Source of the DNA: Taxillus chinensis
Lineage: Eukaryota > Streptophyta > Magnoliopsida > Santalales > Loranthaceae
DNA length: 64,000 nt
Direction: 5' to 3'
Assembly: GCA_023512835.1 (NCBI GenBank)
Contig: CM042086.1
Coordinates: 18,148,320-18,212,319 of the forward strand
Shown here: in pieces, positions 46,801 through 58,004 of the stretch
Layout of the letters: every line of letters begins with the position of its first letter
Numbering within the stretch: position 1 is the first letter of the stretch
Position numbers and translations under genes: made by a program
Notes under the pieces: model-generated
The model's input: the letters and a program-made list of their open reading frames with translations, nothing else
Databases searched by the model: none
Told to the model about the DNA's origin: nothing

Positions 46801-49800
46801 ATTCGAGAAGCCTCCATGGCATGATGAAAATTGTGGTTAGAAGACTTTCCCAACGTGGAAACATCTTGTGAAAATGATTGGGTACTTTTGAAGGGTAACG
46901 TTACAATCTTCCCACGGTCCATTGTAGTGCCATGTCCTATACTACAGTCACTTTTTCCCAAAGAGTTCACAATATTTGAATGGACAGGGGTACCATTTGT
47001 AATGAAATTGTCTTTAGGACCGCTAGTTTCTGATCTGTTTCTATGACCAAAACTTAGAGGTGAGACAGTGGTTTCAGGTAATGTGGCTCTTCCACTTGAA
47101 CTTTCTTGTAGCTCCTTATGAATTGACAAGCCATTGTCAGATCTAAATTCACCTCCTACGGTTTCTTGGGTTCCTGAATCACTGATACCTCGGGCTGCGT
47201 TGATAGAGTGATCTGAGATGGATGGTTTAAATGGTGATGACTCTGAAATCTCTCCTCTCCATCCAGAAGGCAATGAAGTTTGTTTCCCATCAGCTTTTGA
47301 CGCCCATATACTTACAGGTGCTTGCGTTTCCTGGTTTCCAATAAAACCTTTACTCTGGGAAATCTGTTCTGCAACAGGCATAAGCATAGAGGACTTGTTT
47401 GCATCTTTTTCCAAAGACGCCACTGCTGAAATGTACTCCTCATCTTCAGGAAGGGTAGAGACAGACTGAGCTGAAGCCCGAGTACCTTTGACACTACAGA
47501 AGAAACTGATTCAGCATCTAATACTAAAAAATAATGCTACCTGAGAAAAAACAAAACCAAATAATAATAATAATTTAACACATTGAAAAATATGGCATAG
47601 GCTCACTTTTGAAGAAAAAATAGTAATGTAATGATGGAAGCAAAATGATAGGCGTACCTGGCAACATGGAACAGAAGAAGCTTTCCCTCAAGAGTGAGAC
47701 ACATCAAAACACAGTATGGTGAAAGTTCTCTCAATTCCTCAACCCCAAATTGGACTTTAACTTTATCATAAATGGACACTTTGTCTATGCAAAGCCCCAG
47801 TATAAGATTATCATCACCATTTTCTGAAATGGGAAGGCAGGTTAGTTTTCCTGATAGTTTCATCAATGATAAAGGGCAAATGTCACTTCGTGAAAACGGG
47901 GCTGTTCAGGCCCAGCAGGTTTCCTAATTTAAATCTGCATATTAATGTTTGTGCTTATTCACAATAACTATTCAATAAAAAGTACACTTTGTCTATGACA
48001 CACGTAGCACTTTAGTTTGCGTTCAGTGACCTGCATCTTAATTATCTATCCTAGTAGCAGCAAACTAAAGTGCTACGCGTGTCATATGAAACAAATTCTG
48101 TGTTCCTGAACGCAAAAATGGTGAATTTCATAACAAAAACAAAATAATCAAGCAATTTATATAGGGGACCTTGAAGCTCTATCCTTGGAAGCAGATTATC
48201 TCGTTCAATGTCAATGACTGCAGCTTCACTACTACCATCACACAATGACCAACCAATCAATACAACATGCTGATCAGTATTCTTTTTGTTTGCAGTGATT
48301 GCAAGCTCACTGTAATAAAATCCAAAAGCAAAGCTACATTAGCAACCAGGAATCCAGGCAAAACCAAGCTAAATAATAAACAATAAAAATGCATTAATAA
48401 AATAGTATCTCCCCAAACCCTAAGCCCACAAAAGACTGGGCGCATGATATGAAACAAGGTTCAAAAATATGTGAGGCGGGAATGGTACGGCCGAAGGCTA
48501 TACGGATATATGGGCGCCTCAGTACAGTCGAGGTATGCGCCTCAACCTTAAAGAACAAAATTTATGCTAAAAATATTATCATACTAAAAATAAAAAAAAT
48601 CCGCACCTTTTATAGAAATATATTAATCTTGTAATCATAATAGTCTTACACACATTATAAAATCAAACTAAAAATATAAAATTAAGTCTCACTCAAAGAC
48701 GAAATTAAGTCTTTATAGTCAATTTCAAATATTTAGTAAACAAAATAACTTAAAGGTCTCAAATGGACACTTTAATCTTAATTGAAATTTTGGATCCCGA
48801 AATGGCTCTTCACTAAACAGGTCATCTGGTTCATCTTTTGATTCAATCAAGATATATTTTCCTTTTCTTACACAAAAATAATTAAAAATAACATCAATAT
48901 AATGATATATATAATATTTTAAATATAATCAAATTATTTTATTTAATTATTAAATATTACTTGAACTTTACTTATTAGATTAGAATTATTTAATATTATT
49001 AAATAATATTAGATTATTAAAACAAATATATAATAAAATATTAATTTAAGAAAAATCAATAGATAAAATATATAAATACGTATATATATACTCACAGACG
49101 AGCGACAACCAACGACAGATCATCGACGGCGTCGGACAAGAAGGAGCGACAGTTACTGGCGAAGATGAGGCATTGGCGAGGCATCGTGCGAGACGAGGCG
49201 TCAGGAGAGTCGAGATGAGGCGTCGGGCGAGGCGACGGAGAAAGAGTGTCGCCGTTGTCGGTTGAGGCATCGGGCGACAAATCGTCAATGACAATCGCAG
49301 CGATCGTTGGCAAGGGTAGCGTCTGCGCGAGGGTGCGAGATAGTACGTATTTATACCTTGTTTTTTTCTTTTTAAAAAAGACTCGGCCGCCCAATCCCAT
49401 ACTATCTGTGAGGTTGGCATACCGACGGTGAGGCGGCCGCCTCACCTGCCCCGAATGGACGTCGCTTGTTCGCCAGCTCAGAGCGCCTGCTTCTGTACGG
49501 ATGGCTGCCAAGGTGCCGTACAGAGCCGGTGCCTCTGTACGTATTTTCAAACCGTGATATGAAATAATAAACATTAAATAAACAAAACACAATAATAAAT
49601 AAATGAATAACATATAAAATACTTATCAAGAAAAAAACATATAAACTAATCAATTGGGCAGATCCCTATCACACCTGTTCCTCTTCACCAATCAGATTCG
49701 GGTCCAGTGTGCAGGGTCAAGTCACAATAGTGCATGTATTGAAATATAATGCAATGTCAACAAATCAAAGCTTCACATTTCAACTGTATACGACTGGCAA

Positions 49801-52800
49801 CAAGCCACCCATTTGAAATTAGTTTGAGATTGGATGCTCTAATTTTAACTAAAACAAGGATTTTCACTAAATCAGGCAAGTACATCAATGGATTTTAGCG
49901 TTTAAAAACACTTCAATAGAAAACAAAGGTCGAATTTTCACTTCAGCACCTACAATTCTCAATATCAGAGAAGAAATTAAAAAAAACTAAGTACTTCCAG
50001 TTCTAATAGAAAGAAGTCAGGCTAACAGTTAAACATTTAATTTTGCCTTATTACGTTGCACCTGAAATTTTTAATGTATTAAAATTATAATACAAGAAAT
50101 CTCCACATTCCTGTGAAATTCTAAATAAATTATTTTTAATGTATTTTTATTTTCATTTCGACTTCATTCCATTTAAGGTTACATTTGACTTTAAAAAGCA
50201 TTGAAATTTTTAAAATGGATAATTCCAGTTTCTCAGCAGCAGGTAAAATTCAGGTAACCTTTGATCACATGCAATTACACAAACTAAATTAACCACACTA
50301 AAAGAACGAAAGCATATAGTTATCATGTGCATGGCAAATAATACTCGGGGTCTTACCATTCTTCTAAGTAGCTCAAGAATAGATTTGGCCCACACATAGA
50401 GGGCACAATTTCATCACTTAAACCAGGGAATATTTCAGAGAAGGATAGTACAACTGGTTCTGAAGAAACCTACAGAAAAAATATACATATATATTATGGG
50501 CTGAAAGGCAACAAGTTGAAACAAATAATGAATGAAAGTACAACAAAAGATTATTGATGATGTTCACATAATATTCATTGGTAAAAAGTAATTTTTAAGA
50601 CCTAAGCCTCAGTTCAATTACTTCAGAAGACACTGTCATTTCAGTTTTGTCATTATAGTGTCTCCACCCACTTGTAAACATTCTGTCTCCTCATTTTGAA
50701 TTATCCAATCCAGTGGATATCAAGGTTCTAAAAATTGTCAATCGGTTCAAGTTGGTAAAGGAACAAATTAGAGACTAGTTGGCTTAATCAGTGATAAAAA
50801 TTGTCAATCGGTTCTGTCTCCTTTTTTTAGTAATATCATTTCAACATACAATTTTATGAAATTATATAAAATTCAACATAACTCAACAATCCACTTCCAA
50901 TTCTAACCATGGTTCGAAAATAGGCAGCGCTAGCAACTGGCGCCCTAGAACGGTTGCCCCAAATAGTGCCCCTATTGACACTTGCCTCAAATGGGTGAGG
51001 CAGGAGCCTTAGTGTCGATTTGGTCTCCTCAACTCAATTCATTTCTAAAAAACAAAATGCTTCCTTTCCTTCATAGTCCGACAAATATGCTCAGATATAC
51101 TTCAAGCAATGATCGACTCTATAGGTGTCACCTTCCACAACACCATTGACTCGATCCCATGCGGCGCCATCATCACCAGCCCTGTTTGCACTTTGCACCC
51201 ACGCCGCATCATGCATCAGCAATCGCGACTGCATTGATCAAATTGCATAGTCATCACTCGCCAAGCAAAAATTGTATCAAAGTAATCCAACTCTCAAACT
51301 CTCATGGCAATGTGTCACCGGCAGTGAATTCTATGTGTGTGCCAGTCTGCAACACATCAATGTAAGTTCATGAATTATCCGTGTAACTTTGATATATAGT
51401 TTTTAGTATATGTAGACCTACAACGCATCACCCGTCAAGAATTCTTGTCCTATTTTTCTCGATCGTTATTTGTTTTTCTAAAATTATAATATATATCTGC
51501 TTTTTTTAGGCTATAAATGATTCTTTTTTGAAGTTTTTTCTTCCAATTATGTTTATTATAAAATAATGGTAGTTGAGGCGGGGTTTTTTTAAATTTTCAA
51601 TATAAATTTTATATTATGTAGTTAAAATTAAAAAAAACTGGCTCAATGGACTAAGTATACGAAATAGAAAAAAAATAAAGAAAATGAAACTCTAATGAAT
51701 AACTTTTCTAGTAAAGAACATGATGAACTATTTTGACATCCTAACTTTCCACCATTATGCAGATGACACAATATTTGATTAAGATTAGATTATTTATTCG
51801 AGTTATTTTGTGTTATTTGATATTTGAATTTGATGAATAACTATGAAGTCTTATGTTAGTATTTTAGTAAAACTTCATTTGATTTTCTTAGCATGATTTT
51901 CTTATTCTAAAATTAATTTTGTATAATTTTCATTTCATTTCATTATTAATTTTTTTAACCATTCACCGGTAACGTGCCTGTCTTGACTATACTAAGGCAC
52001 CCGCCCCACTGTACGACCTAGAGTCCATATCGCACTGCATCTCTTACTTTTGAACCTTGATTCTAACATATTCATAAGATTAAAATTTGCATAAATAATT
52101 ATCAATTCCATAAGATTTACTTCAAAAAATTAAATGCATAAGCTTAGAAAAGTAGATTTCAAATTTAAGAATCTGTCAAAATTTATGTTGTTCCCAATAG
52201 TCATAGAGTAATGAGGTTTTAATTGTTGCCAATCGCAATCAAACTTTGGTACAGCAAATAGGAGTACAATAAGAGGAAATGTACTCTCAGATAACCTCTA
52301 TTCTTTTAGAAAAACTTTAACAGTATACGTAAGTCTCATTACTTCGGTATTTGCTTCAATATCTTGAAGTAAAGAATAATATCTCGAAGTAGAAGTTGAT
52401 AGTTGACCGGGAGTAAAAGCTTGTTGTTCCCACATATTGATAATTGTAATTGTTGTCAACAGCTTGTTGTGATGGCAATCATTTTAAAAGGTGTTTTGAG
52501 ATTACTTGTATACTTTTAGATAATCTCGTATGGTAATCTCTATTACATCAATATCTCGAAGTAGATGCAGAATCTGGCATTTCGAGTTAAAGTTTAAGAT
52601 CTTAAAACAATGTTCATTATCTCGAAGTAAAGTATAAGGAGCTGAGGTTTATGGTTTGATTTGGAGCTGATGCACAGATTGATATCTCAAATTGTCCAAT
52701 ATCTCAAAGTCATTTGTCATCTCAAAGTAATATAAGACAGAAGCTGATATATTCGAAATAATGGCATATCTCAAAGCGAAAATCCAGTGTATCAGTTCAA

Positions 52801-55800
52801 CATCTCATAGTTCCTTCAAGTCAAAGCAACCAAGTATAAGGAGTTCAGTTCAAGGCAAGAGTTACATCTCAAAGTAGATAGTGTTTATTTAATGATGAGA
52901 ATATCTTGACAATAATATATTTGTCGATAAGAGCATTTTGACTGTAATTGAATCTATTTTGGACTTCGAGCTCCAAAGGCTAATTAGTGATTCTTTTAGA
53001 ATTTATTAATTAAATAATATGTAAACGAAGAGGGAGCATGGTGCGTCCCACATTTCTTCATTCTACACATGGTGAGAAGGAAAAAAAAATAGGAGATTTC
53101 ATATTCAAGTTTTAGGGTGATCCATCCTTCAGGGATTAATCCATGTAGGCAATTCTATGTCTTCAATCATTGAATTCGATTAAGCAAGCTTGATTTGTAG
53201 AATTTTTGAAAAAGAAAACAAAACCTAAAATTTAAAAAAATGAGAATTTGTAGTTGTTTGTTCAAATTCTTGGTTAGGTTATTCTAGATTGTCTGCCTTG
53301 GTTATAGGTGAAAAAAAATGAATTAAATGGTATAATTTGGTGAATTGAAACTTTGGCATGTTTTGGCCTGAAACCACAAAAATCGATGTAGTTTGATAAG
53401 TGTTAGACTATGTGGAATTTTATAATCACCAATTAATTGATGATTAATATGGAATTTTAGAAAAGATGAAATTTCACTTAAAATGCCTTTAGCAGCAAGG
53501 GCAAGGCAGACAAAGCATGGTTGATAGCTGTTACTTTTTAAACCATTATAAACTAAAAGGCTCAGAATAAATCTACTAACATCATATATTTTGCCACTTC
53601 TGCTTGTGAGGACTTGGACCAAGTAACCTTCCACGCCATCTCCAGATAGCTGAATACACCCTAAAACGATACAATCCAGACGGACCCACCTGATAGTGTC
53701 CACTGATAAAATCACTCAATAAATAATTCAGATTAACCATTACTTTAAAACATTTCAAACATAATTATAATATCCTCAGAATAGAATTTAAATACATCAT
53801 ATGTAATGACTAACAATTACTTTAAAACATTTTAAACAGAATTACAATGATGTCCTTCTTTTAGACTTGTAATAAAATTTAAATATATCATACGTAATGA
53901 TTATGATAGCCAGTCAGTGAAAGACAAGGAATCCTGTATATAATGAATATTTTTGTTCATAAGAAGAAAAGATTGAAAAATTGTATATAAATGAACCCCT
54001 ATAAAGATGCAAATGCTTTGAACATAAATAAGAGGTCATAATATATTGAAAAGTCATGTGCAATCAAAATAAATCTTAAAAAAGGATTTTGGGTCAGCAT
54101 TAATTTAATCAAATTAATTAAATAGCGACAAATCTGAAAATACAGACACAAGCTAAAAGCAATGAACATTTCAAAAAAAAAAATCAAATCTCCTCATAAT
54201 GTGTGTATAACGTTCGTATTAATCGCGAATAAGATAGATAGCAATTTACTACAATTTCCATCAACCTCTACCCCAAAAGAACTATGTTCACAATTTAGGA
54301 AAAAATGATTGATAAAACTGTAACTTTATAATGATTTAGGGAACTCATAGCACACATCATAACATTCAAATATGCCTCAAGGCCTAGGCACGTGGGTTCT
54401 CTAGTAGCAACTAGTCCCAACCAAACACTACAACACAAGCACCACCACATCTTTTTATGTCTTTGAACTGGCACATTAGTGTGAAACAAACACAACAATG
54501 TGTCACAACCCGCACCACACGAGTAAGATTGAAAGCCAAGCTGGTGCAACCAAAATACATCAAAACAGAGGGGAATAGATTATCCCATCAGAACAAGAAA
54601 AATTAAAACAGGCTACATCTAACAACATAGCCCTCAGTTCTCTTTTCACTTGTTGAAACACACTTTCAATATCCTCAAAAATTAAAAGATTGTGAACCAC
54701 GATTGGAATTGCAATAATGAGGTCATTGGCTCACCCATTCGCCTTCACCCCATGCCAAGCATCTAACCCCAAACGCACTTTTGCCTGCAGCTCCCAGGCA
54801 AGGCCTAGCCAAGCTAACACAAAACTCCAAAGATAGCCCATCTAGTGACATTGGAGAAGATGATCAACTTGTTCCACAATTTGGGGCACATCAGGCATAT
54901 TCACTCACCCCTAGAATATGTTGAAGTTGACTATGAGTGAAAATTATGCTCCAAGCATGGACTGCCGTCTTGAGGAAGATTTTGACTGCTGATCATTTGA
55001 GGTGCCGGCATTTTGTTTTTGCTAGTCAGTGCTACATGTGTAAGTCTTCGCCAGAGCATGTGGATCATCTTTTCCTTCGTTGCCCTTACGCTAGGAATTT
55101 GTGGGATATGATTCTGGGTCTTTTTGGAATCCCGTGGGTGATGCCTTTGTCTCTCTATGCGTTGTTTGCTGGTTGGCTCAGCAGTATGGGGCGGCATTCG
55201 GCGGTGTGGTGTGTTATCCCTCATTGCAATCCTTAGAGTATTTGACGGGAGAGGAATGCGCGGGTGTTTGATGCGTCGGGAGGGTTGAATTTTTCTTCCG
55301 TTTGAGATGTTGTCAACGTGTGCTCCTTTTGATTGGGTTGCGGTCTTCGCTTTATAATTTTATTTTTTCGGGCACTTCTTGTGTGTGATTTGCTATTAAT
55401 CAATAAATTATTCTTACCTAAAAAAAAATTATGCTCCAAGCTGCTCCCACCGCAGCTGACTGCCATCAGCCAAGTTCATCAATTGGTGTTCCCTTTGAAA
55501 AACCTATTCATGATAAAAACATCATCATTGATGCCCCTCCAAAAAACCATATCAGGAAGCCCCTTCGCCACCCAGCATTGTATAACACGATAAAGAAAAA
55601 TCCATGAGCTCCTCGTGTTCCTAATCTTGGGTAGGACATCTACTTCATCTTGATAGAACCCCACAAGCTGCAAATGAAAGCCATCATAACTACTACTGTT
55701 TTGGTCTCCTAAAGACAAAACAAAGTCCCCTGCTCTGACTTTTAAAAATCAGAGATAACAGCCCGATATGTACAATCATTTAATCCCCTAACATTCCATG

Positions 55801-56847
55801 ATATAATCTTGATTGTCATCACAACACCATTAGCCCGTCATTATATTCACTTCGCCGAAAGGTTGCCCCGAATTCACAACTGTGTCAATCATAATTTAGA
55901 GAGATATGTAAGCATGTTAGCTCCTAAATCCTTGTACATCCACCCCGCTTCACTGGGGGTAGAATCATCAGCACTGCAGACTTCCAAATATCCTCAAAAA
56001 ATTGCATGGCCTTATGCTCAAAAGCCCTAAAAGACATTCCCATCATTTTACTAAAATCTTTCACTCTGCAAGGAACCTATTCTGATACCCACGTCTTGGA
56101 ACCCAAATCATCCATCTCCTCAAAATTTGCCATGTCCTCGCATAGAGGAGTGATGTTACTTAAATCCCTTAAGAGATATGGGATAACAACGAGGGGTGGG
56201 TCATCAAACAAAAGTTCACCTTCCTCTTCCTCTAATTCATGCATATTAACCTATTATTGCATCGATCAAGAGCATGCCCCACAAAGCAGCAAGTTGATAT
56301 GGATTTCTAGATCACATGCAAGGATGACAAGGATCCCTAGTTCCCTACTTCATCAACCCTACTCTCGTCACCCAAGATGGGTGTAAAAGCATCCTCATGG
56401 CTAGTGTCACATTTGAGGAGAGCTTACAGTGTCAATAGTGAAGGACCTTCCCATAGTTGAGATAACATGCATTCCTTGTCTTATTTTTGTTATGTCTGTT
56501 TGGTTAAGTTAACATCATGTAAGACACATATATACATATTAAACTATTATTGCATCGACTTAATTTTTTCCCGAAAAGAAAGAGCGCACTTCAGTCCAGA
56601 TGGAACAGTTGAGGGACAAAGACAGGCAGTGAAATTTGTCCACCGCTAATAGTGATGCACAATTGGAAGACAAACTTGTTAAAGAACAAAAGAAAAGTAC
56701 CTTTTAGAACGCAGCTTACATCCGAATCGTCAGGCAATGGCCTGACTGGTAGTGATAGGGAAACCCGCTCCTCAAACTTTGATGATAAGATGACAACTAC
56801 ATTTTCTTGCGCAACAGCAACAAAATTGCCATCTACACTCACTTCAA
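29627..56847 (-). CDS. NUP214: Nucleoporin NUP214 (LNO1), 5' part missing
   Basis: This is the cytoplasmic-side FG nucleoporin that anchors mRNA-export factors at the pore. Fifteen exons join in phase: 56847-56701, 53702-53581, 50469-50357, 48309-48170, 47823-47658, 47493-46599, 46351-46199, 38384-38327, 35977-35844, 35764-35646, 35531-35189, 35040-34969, 31878-31695, 31578-29806, 29721-29627. They give 1503 codons plus stop. The order is beta-propeller end, Ser-rich linker, coiled coil, FG tail, closing with LFTQMRK, as in plant NUP214. The first exon here starts inside a codon at VEVSVDGNF, so roughly the first 190 residues by family comparison lie elsewhere, presumably past base 64000. All introns are GT-AG except probably 35645-35532 (GC donor). 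The exon at 35040-34969 is the least certain. No exon is broken. Confidence 0.93.
29816..30055 (-). repeat. 30-bp coding minisatellite in NUP214
   Basis: Eight units of 30 bp, each encoding a version of [10 protein letters not shown], lie in frame near the end of the FG tail. Three central units are identical at protein level; outer ones diverge ([20 protein letters not shown]). Most units have Phe-Ala-Gly rather than Phe-Gly. Confidence 0.95.
31879..33651. other. NUP214 intron DNA
   Basis: This is the part of the 3.1-kb intron before the Mutator-like element. It is AT-rich with an A run near 32110-32123; no other feature was recognised. Confidence 0.6.
33652..34473. mobile_element. Mutator-like non-autonomous element A
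   Basis: A perfect 9-bp duplication GACAGACTC flanks it (33643-33651 and 34474-34482). Imperfect terminal inverted repeats read AGTGTAGTCAAAAGCGCT on the left and CAAGGTAGTCAAGAGCGCT on the reverse of the right end. Inside is a GATGACCTCGGCCTCGACGA-type minisatellite (about 33870-34110). There is no transposase. The 9-bp duplication fits the Mutator superfamily. It lies in a NUP214 intron. Confidence 0.85.
34474..34968. other. NUP214 intron DNA
   Basis: Right-hand remainder of the same intron. It holds GACAGA-rich text such as CAGTGACAGA repeated near 34518-34560. A 99-residue plus-strand frame (34410-34709) crosses the transposon boundary and is not a gene. Confidence 0.6.
35978..38326. other. 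NUP214 intron DNA with simple repeats
   Basis: Contains a run of 22 G at 36674-36695 and, at about 37940-38240, a drifted repeat of GGTCAATG/GTCAATGA phrases. No protein domain was recognised. Confidence 0.6.
36674..36695. repeat. G22 homopolymer
   Basis: Twenty-two consecutive G in a NUP214 intron. The length may be affected by sequencing error. It is a C run on the transcribed sense of the gene. Confidence 0.9.
38890..39111 (-). repeat. 3' LTR of the intronic copia
   Basis: It matches 45134-45362 over most of its length with small gaps; the right edge is set where the minus strand begins TGAAGAAA after a purine-rich tract. The left edge is approximate. Confidence 0.75.
39405..40560 (-). 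mobile_element. LINE nested in the copia element
   Basis: It interrupts the copia RNase H region; the flanking copia text resumes across it, and an 8-bp ATAAGTAT occurs on both sides (39397-39404 and 40561-40568). The minus strand encodes the LINE reverse-transcriptase zinc-binding domain ([43 protein letters not shown]). Stops and frame breaks are present. Confidence 0.8.
41400..42267. mobile_element. PIF/Harbinger-type non-autonomous element
   Basis: Terminal inverted repeats read TAGCATGTTTGGTACGCGGG on the left and TGGCTCGTTTGGTATGCGGG on the reverse of the right end, flanked by TTA on both sides (41397-41399 and 42268-42270). The repeat extends to TTATAGC by chance or as a longer duplication. 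The interior has a GC-rich block (about 41600-42060) with a run of 19 C at 41818-41836. Overlapping frames on both strands there are composition artefacts. It is nested in the copia element. Confidence 0.82.
42980..44284 (-). mobile_element. LINE remnant with endonuclease pieces
   Basis: The minus strand shows the beginning of a LINE ORF2 endonuclease ([15 protein letters not shown], about 44190-44110) and, after a broken stretch, an internal endonuclease block ([31 protein letters not shown], about 43330-43220). The left end carries a T run (42983-42993) consistent with a reversed A tail. The distance and order imply internal deletion. It lies within the copia element, between its protease and gag. 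Confidence 0.68.
45134..45362 (-). repeat. 5' LTR of the intronic copia
   Basis: Bounded on the left by the primer-binding site and on the right by a TG-type start (TGATTTTTG on the minus strand). Compared with the other LTR it has an extra 15-20-bp block near 45261-45280. Confidence 0.78.
46599..46907 (-). repeat. In-frame tandem duplication in the NUP214 linker
   Basis: A 51-residue block (46907-46755) is followed directly by a 52-residue copy (46754-46599) at the end of the 895-bp exon. Shared phrases include [24 protein letters not shown] and SKQ. The copies differ by about a quarter of their residues and one codon. Confidence 0.93.
47995..48085. repeat. 26-bp-arm foldback in NUP214 intron
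   Basis: The left arm (47995-48020) begins ATGACACACGTAGCACTTTA; the right arm (48060-48085) is its reverse complement with a single mismatch; a 39-nt loop separates them. It sits in the intron between exons 48309-48170 and 47823-47658, so the hairpin would form in NUP214 pre-mRNA. Confidence 0.92.
48455..49554. mobile_element. Mutator-like non-autonomous element B
   Basis: A perfect 10-bp duplication TGATATGAAA flanks it (48445-48454 and 49555-49564). The ends are CAAGGTTCAAAAATATG and, reversed, CGGTTTGAAAATACGTA. The right third is GC-rich with GGCGTC/GACGA repeats (about 49090-49340); frames there on both strands are artefacts. No transposase. It shares its terminus with elements C and D. 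Confidence 0.87.
50908..52059. mobile_element. Mutator-like non-autonomous element C
   Basis: ATTCTAAC occurs at both edges (50900-50907 and 52060-52067). Ends read CATGGTTCGAAAATAGGC and, reversed, CAAGGTTCAAAAGTAAGAG, the same terminus as element B. The internal sequence has GGCGCC/GCACCCGCC blocks near each end. No transposase. It lies in the NUP214 intron between exons 53702-53581 and 50469-50357. Confidence 0.8.
52340..52890. repeat. Degenerate ATATCTCGAAGTA repeat
   Basis: At least eight variants of ATATCTCGAAGTA / ATCTCAAAGTA are scattered through this intronic stretch at uneven spacing. With the following text to about 53200 it may be a decayed solo LTR, but no ends were fixed. Confidence 0.6.
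53735..53904. repeat. Imperfect 77/93-bp tandem duplication
   Basis: Copy one (53735-53811) and copy two (53812-53904) both run from ATTACTTTAAAACATTT to a TACATCATATGTAATGA-type end; the second has a small insertion. It lies directly upstream, in the intron, of exon 53702-53581. Confidence 0.85.
54957..55425 (+). mobile_element. 5'-truncated LINE in NUP214 intron
   Basis: A 16-bp duplication AAATTATGCTCCAAGC flanks it (54941-54956 and 55426-55441), and an A tail precedes the right copy. The plus strand encodes the LINE reverse-transcriptase zinc-binding tail ([54 protein letters not shown]). It is antisense to NUP214 and very close in sequence to the LINE at 21130. Confidence 0.93.
55442..56400 (-). 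mobile_element. Remnant of a LINE ORF2 start
   Basis: On the minus strand a leader region ([16 protein letters not shown], about 56250-56190; [17 protein letters not shown], about 56060-56010) precedes [12 protein letters not shown] (about 55815-55780), the usual first motif of plant LINE endonucleases. The frame is broken and no active-site block follows. The LINE at 54957 inserted beside or into it. Confidence 0.65.
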
Positions 56848-57525
56848 CTATCCCAATAAAAGAAAAACAAAAGATACAACCTCAGTAAGCAACAGGAAAA
56901 AATTATTTGTAAGACATACAAAAATTCAAAATCATTAAAATAGAGATAATGCTTTGCTCAGTTCACAAAATAGACCAGACTGCAAAATATAGAAAAATTT
57001 ATTATCTAATAAATAAGATTTTTTATTGCAGGTTTGTTTGGATCAAAGACACAGATAACCACTTCCATCCAGCATAAAGGTTTTTCTTTCTGAAAAAAAA
57101 AAAACTATTACACAGTGTTCCTTTTAGACAGAAGACACTTCAAACGCTACAGGAAGGAATCCTCATATTAGTTGATGTATGGACCAATAGTGGAGTTGTA
57201 AAAGTTATATTTAACCATGGTTCGTTATACACTAAGAATTGCCGAACTGGAGAAATTGTGTTTTGCCGTTAATTGAATTTTCAAGCAGGTTTACAACACA
57301 TGTCATGTGCCCAAATGCAACATACATAATATAATGATTATATTTTAACAATGGAACTCCCATAATTGAGGTGTCAACATTATATAAACACTAACACAAG
57401 TTATCTTTTGGGAAGAGAAAAATCAGCCTGCAAAAATATCTATTTTCTCATTCAACTGAACTTGTATAAAAAAATATATATCCATATCTAACTGAAGATA
57501 GATATATTCATATCGACATCCATTA
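56848..57525. other. Probable NUP214 intron DNA
   Basis: It follows the acceptor of the first traced NUP214 exon on the 5' side. AT-rich, with no upstream exon recognised. Confidence 0.55.
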
Positions 57526-57878
57526 TAGCATCTCCAACCATATTAGTTAAATTTAATTAGCTATATGTATATTTAGTTAATATAATATAACTTTAGCTAA
57601 TAACATCTCCAGCAGTATATTTTAACTTAAATTTATTTTTCAAATTTAACTCTTATTTACTTTGCACATCAAGCAAAGGATATAAATTTAGGGGGTAAAT
57701 TGGAGTTTTAGAAGAATATGATGTGTGTGGCTGATGTGTCACAACTATAAGGTTAGGCATATTTAGATAAAAATATAGATGTAGCTAAATTTAACTAATA
57801 TAATAGCTAATCTATTGGAAAAAAATTTAGTTAAATATTATTTTAGCTATTGATATAGCTAAGTTGTTAGAGATGCTC
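57526..57878. mobile_element. PIF/Harbinger-type MITE
   Basis: The ends are TAGCATCTCCAACCATATTAG and, reversed, GAGCATCTCTAACAACTTAG, each flanked by TTA (57523-57525 and 57879-57881). It is AT-rich with inverted AGTTAAATTTA-type motifs and has no coding sequence. Confidence 0.82.
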
Positions 57879-58004
57879 TTACTATACACATATAGATATG
57901 GTAATATTCACATCAAAAATAACCATACCCACTTTTTATTGAAATATTAATATTTTTATTAATTTATCTTTATAATGTATGAGTTGCTCATGAAATAAAC
58001 CATA

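Larger units (their letters stand above)
47658..56847 (-). other. NUP214: NUP214 beta-propeller exons (C-terminal blades)
   Basis: Five exons (56847-56701, 53702-53581, 50469-50357, 48309-48170, 47823-47658) encode the later blades of the N-terminal propeller, which in the family binds the DEAD-box export helicase. Landmarks are [82 protein letters not shown] and [17 protein letters not shown]. Every junction is phase-consistent. Confidence 0.92.

Noticed and set aside
46131..47469. Plus-strand frames of 71-96 residues
   Set aside because: Shadows of NUP214 exons 46351-46199 and 47493-46599 on the opposite strand.
49046..49653. Minus-strand frames of 124 and 173 residues
   Set aside because: They cross the GACGA-rich part and the right end of Mutator-like element B, one running past its target duplication.
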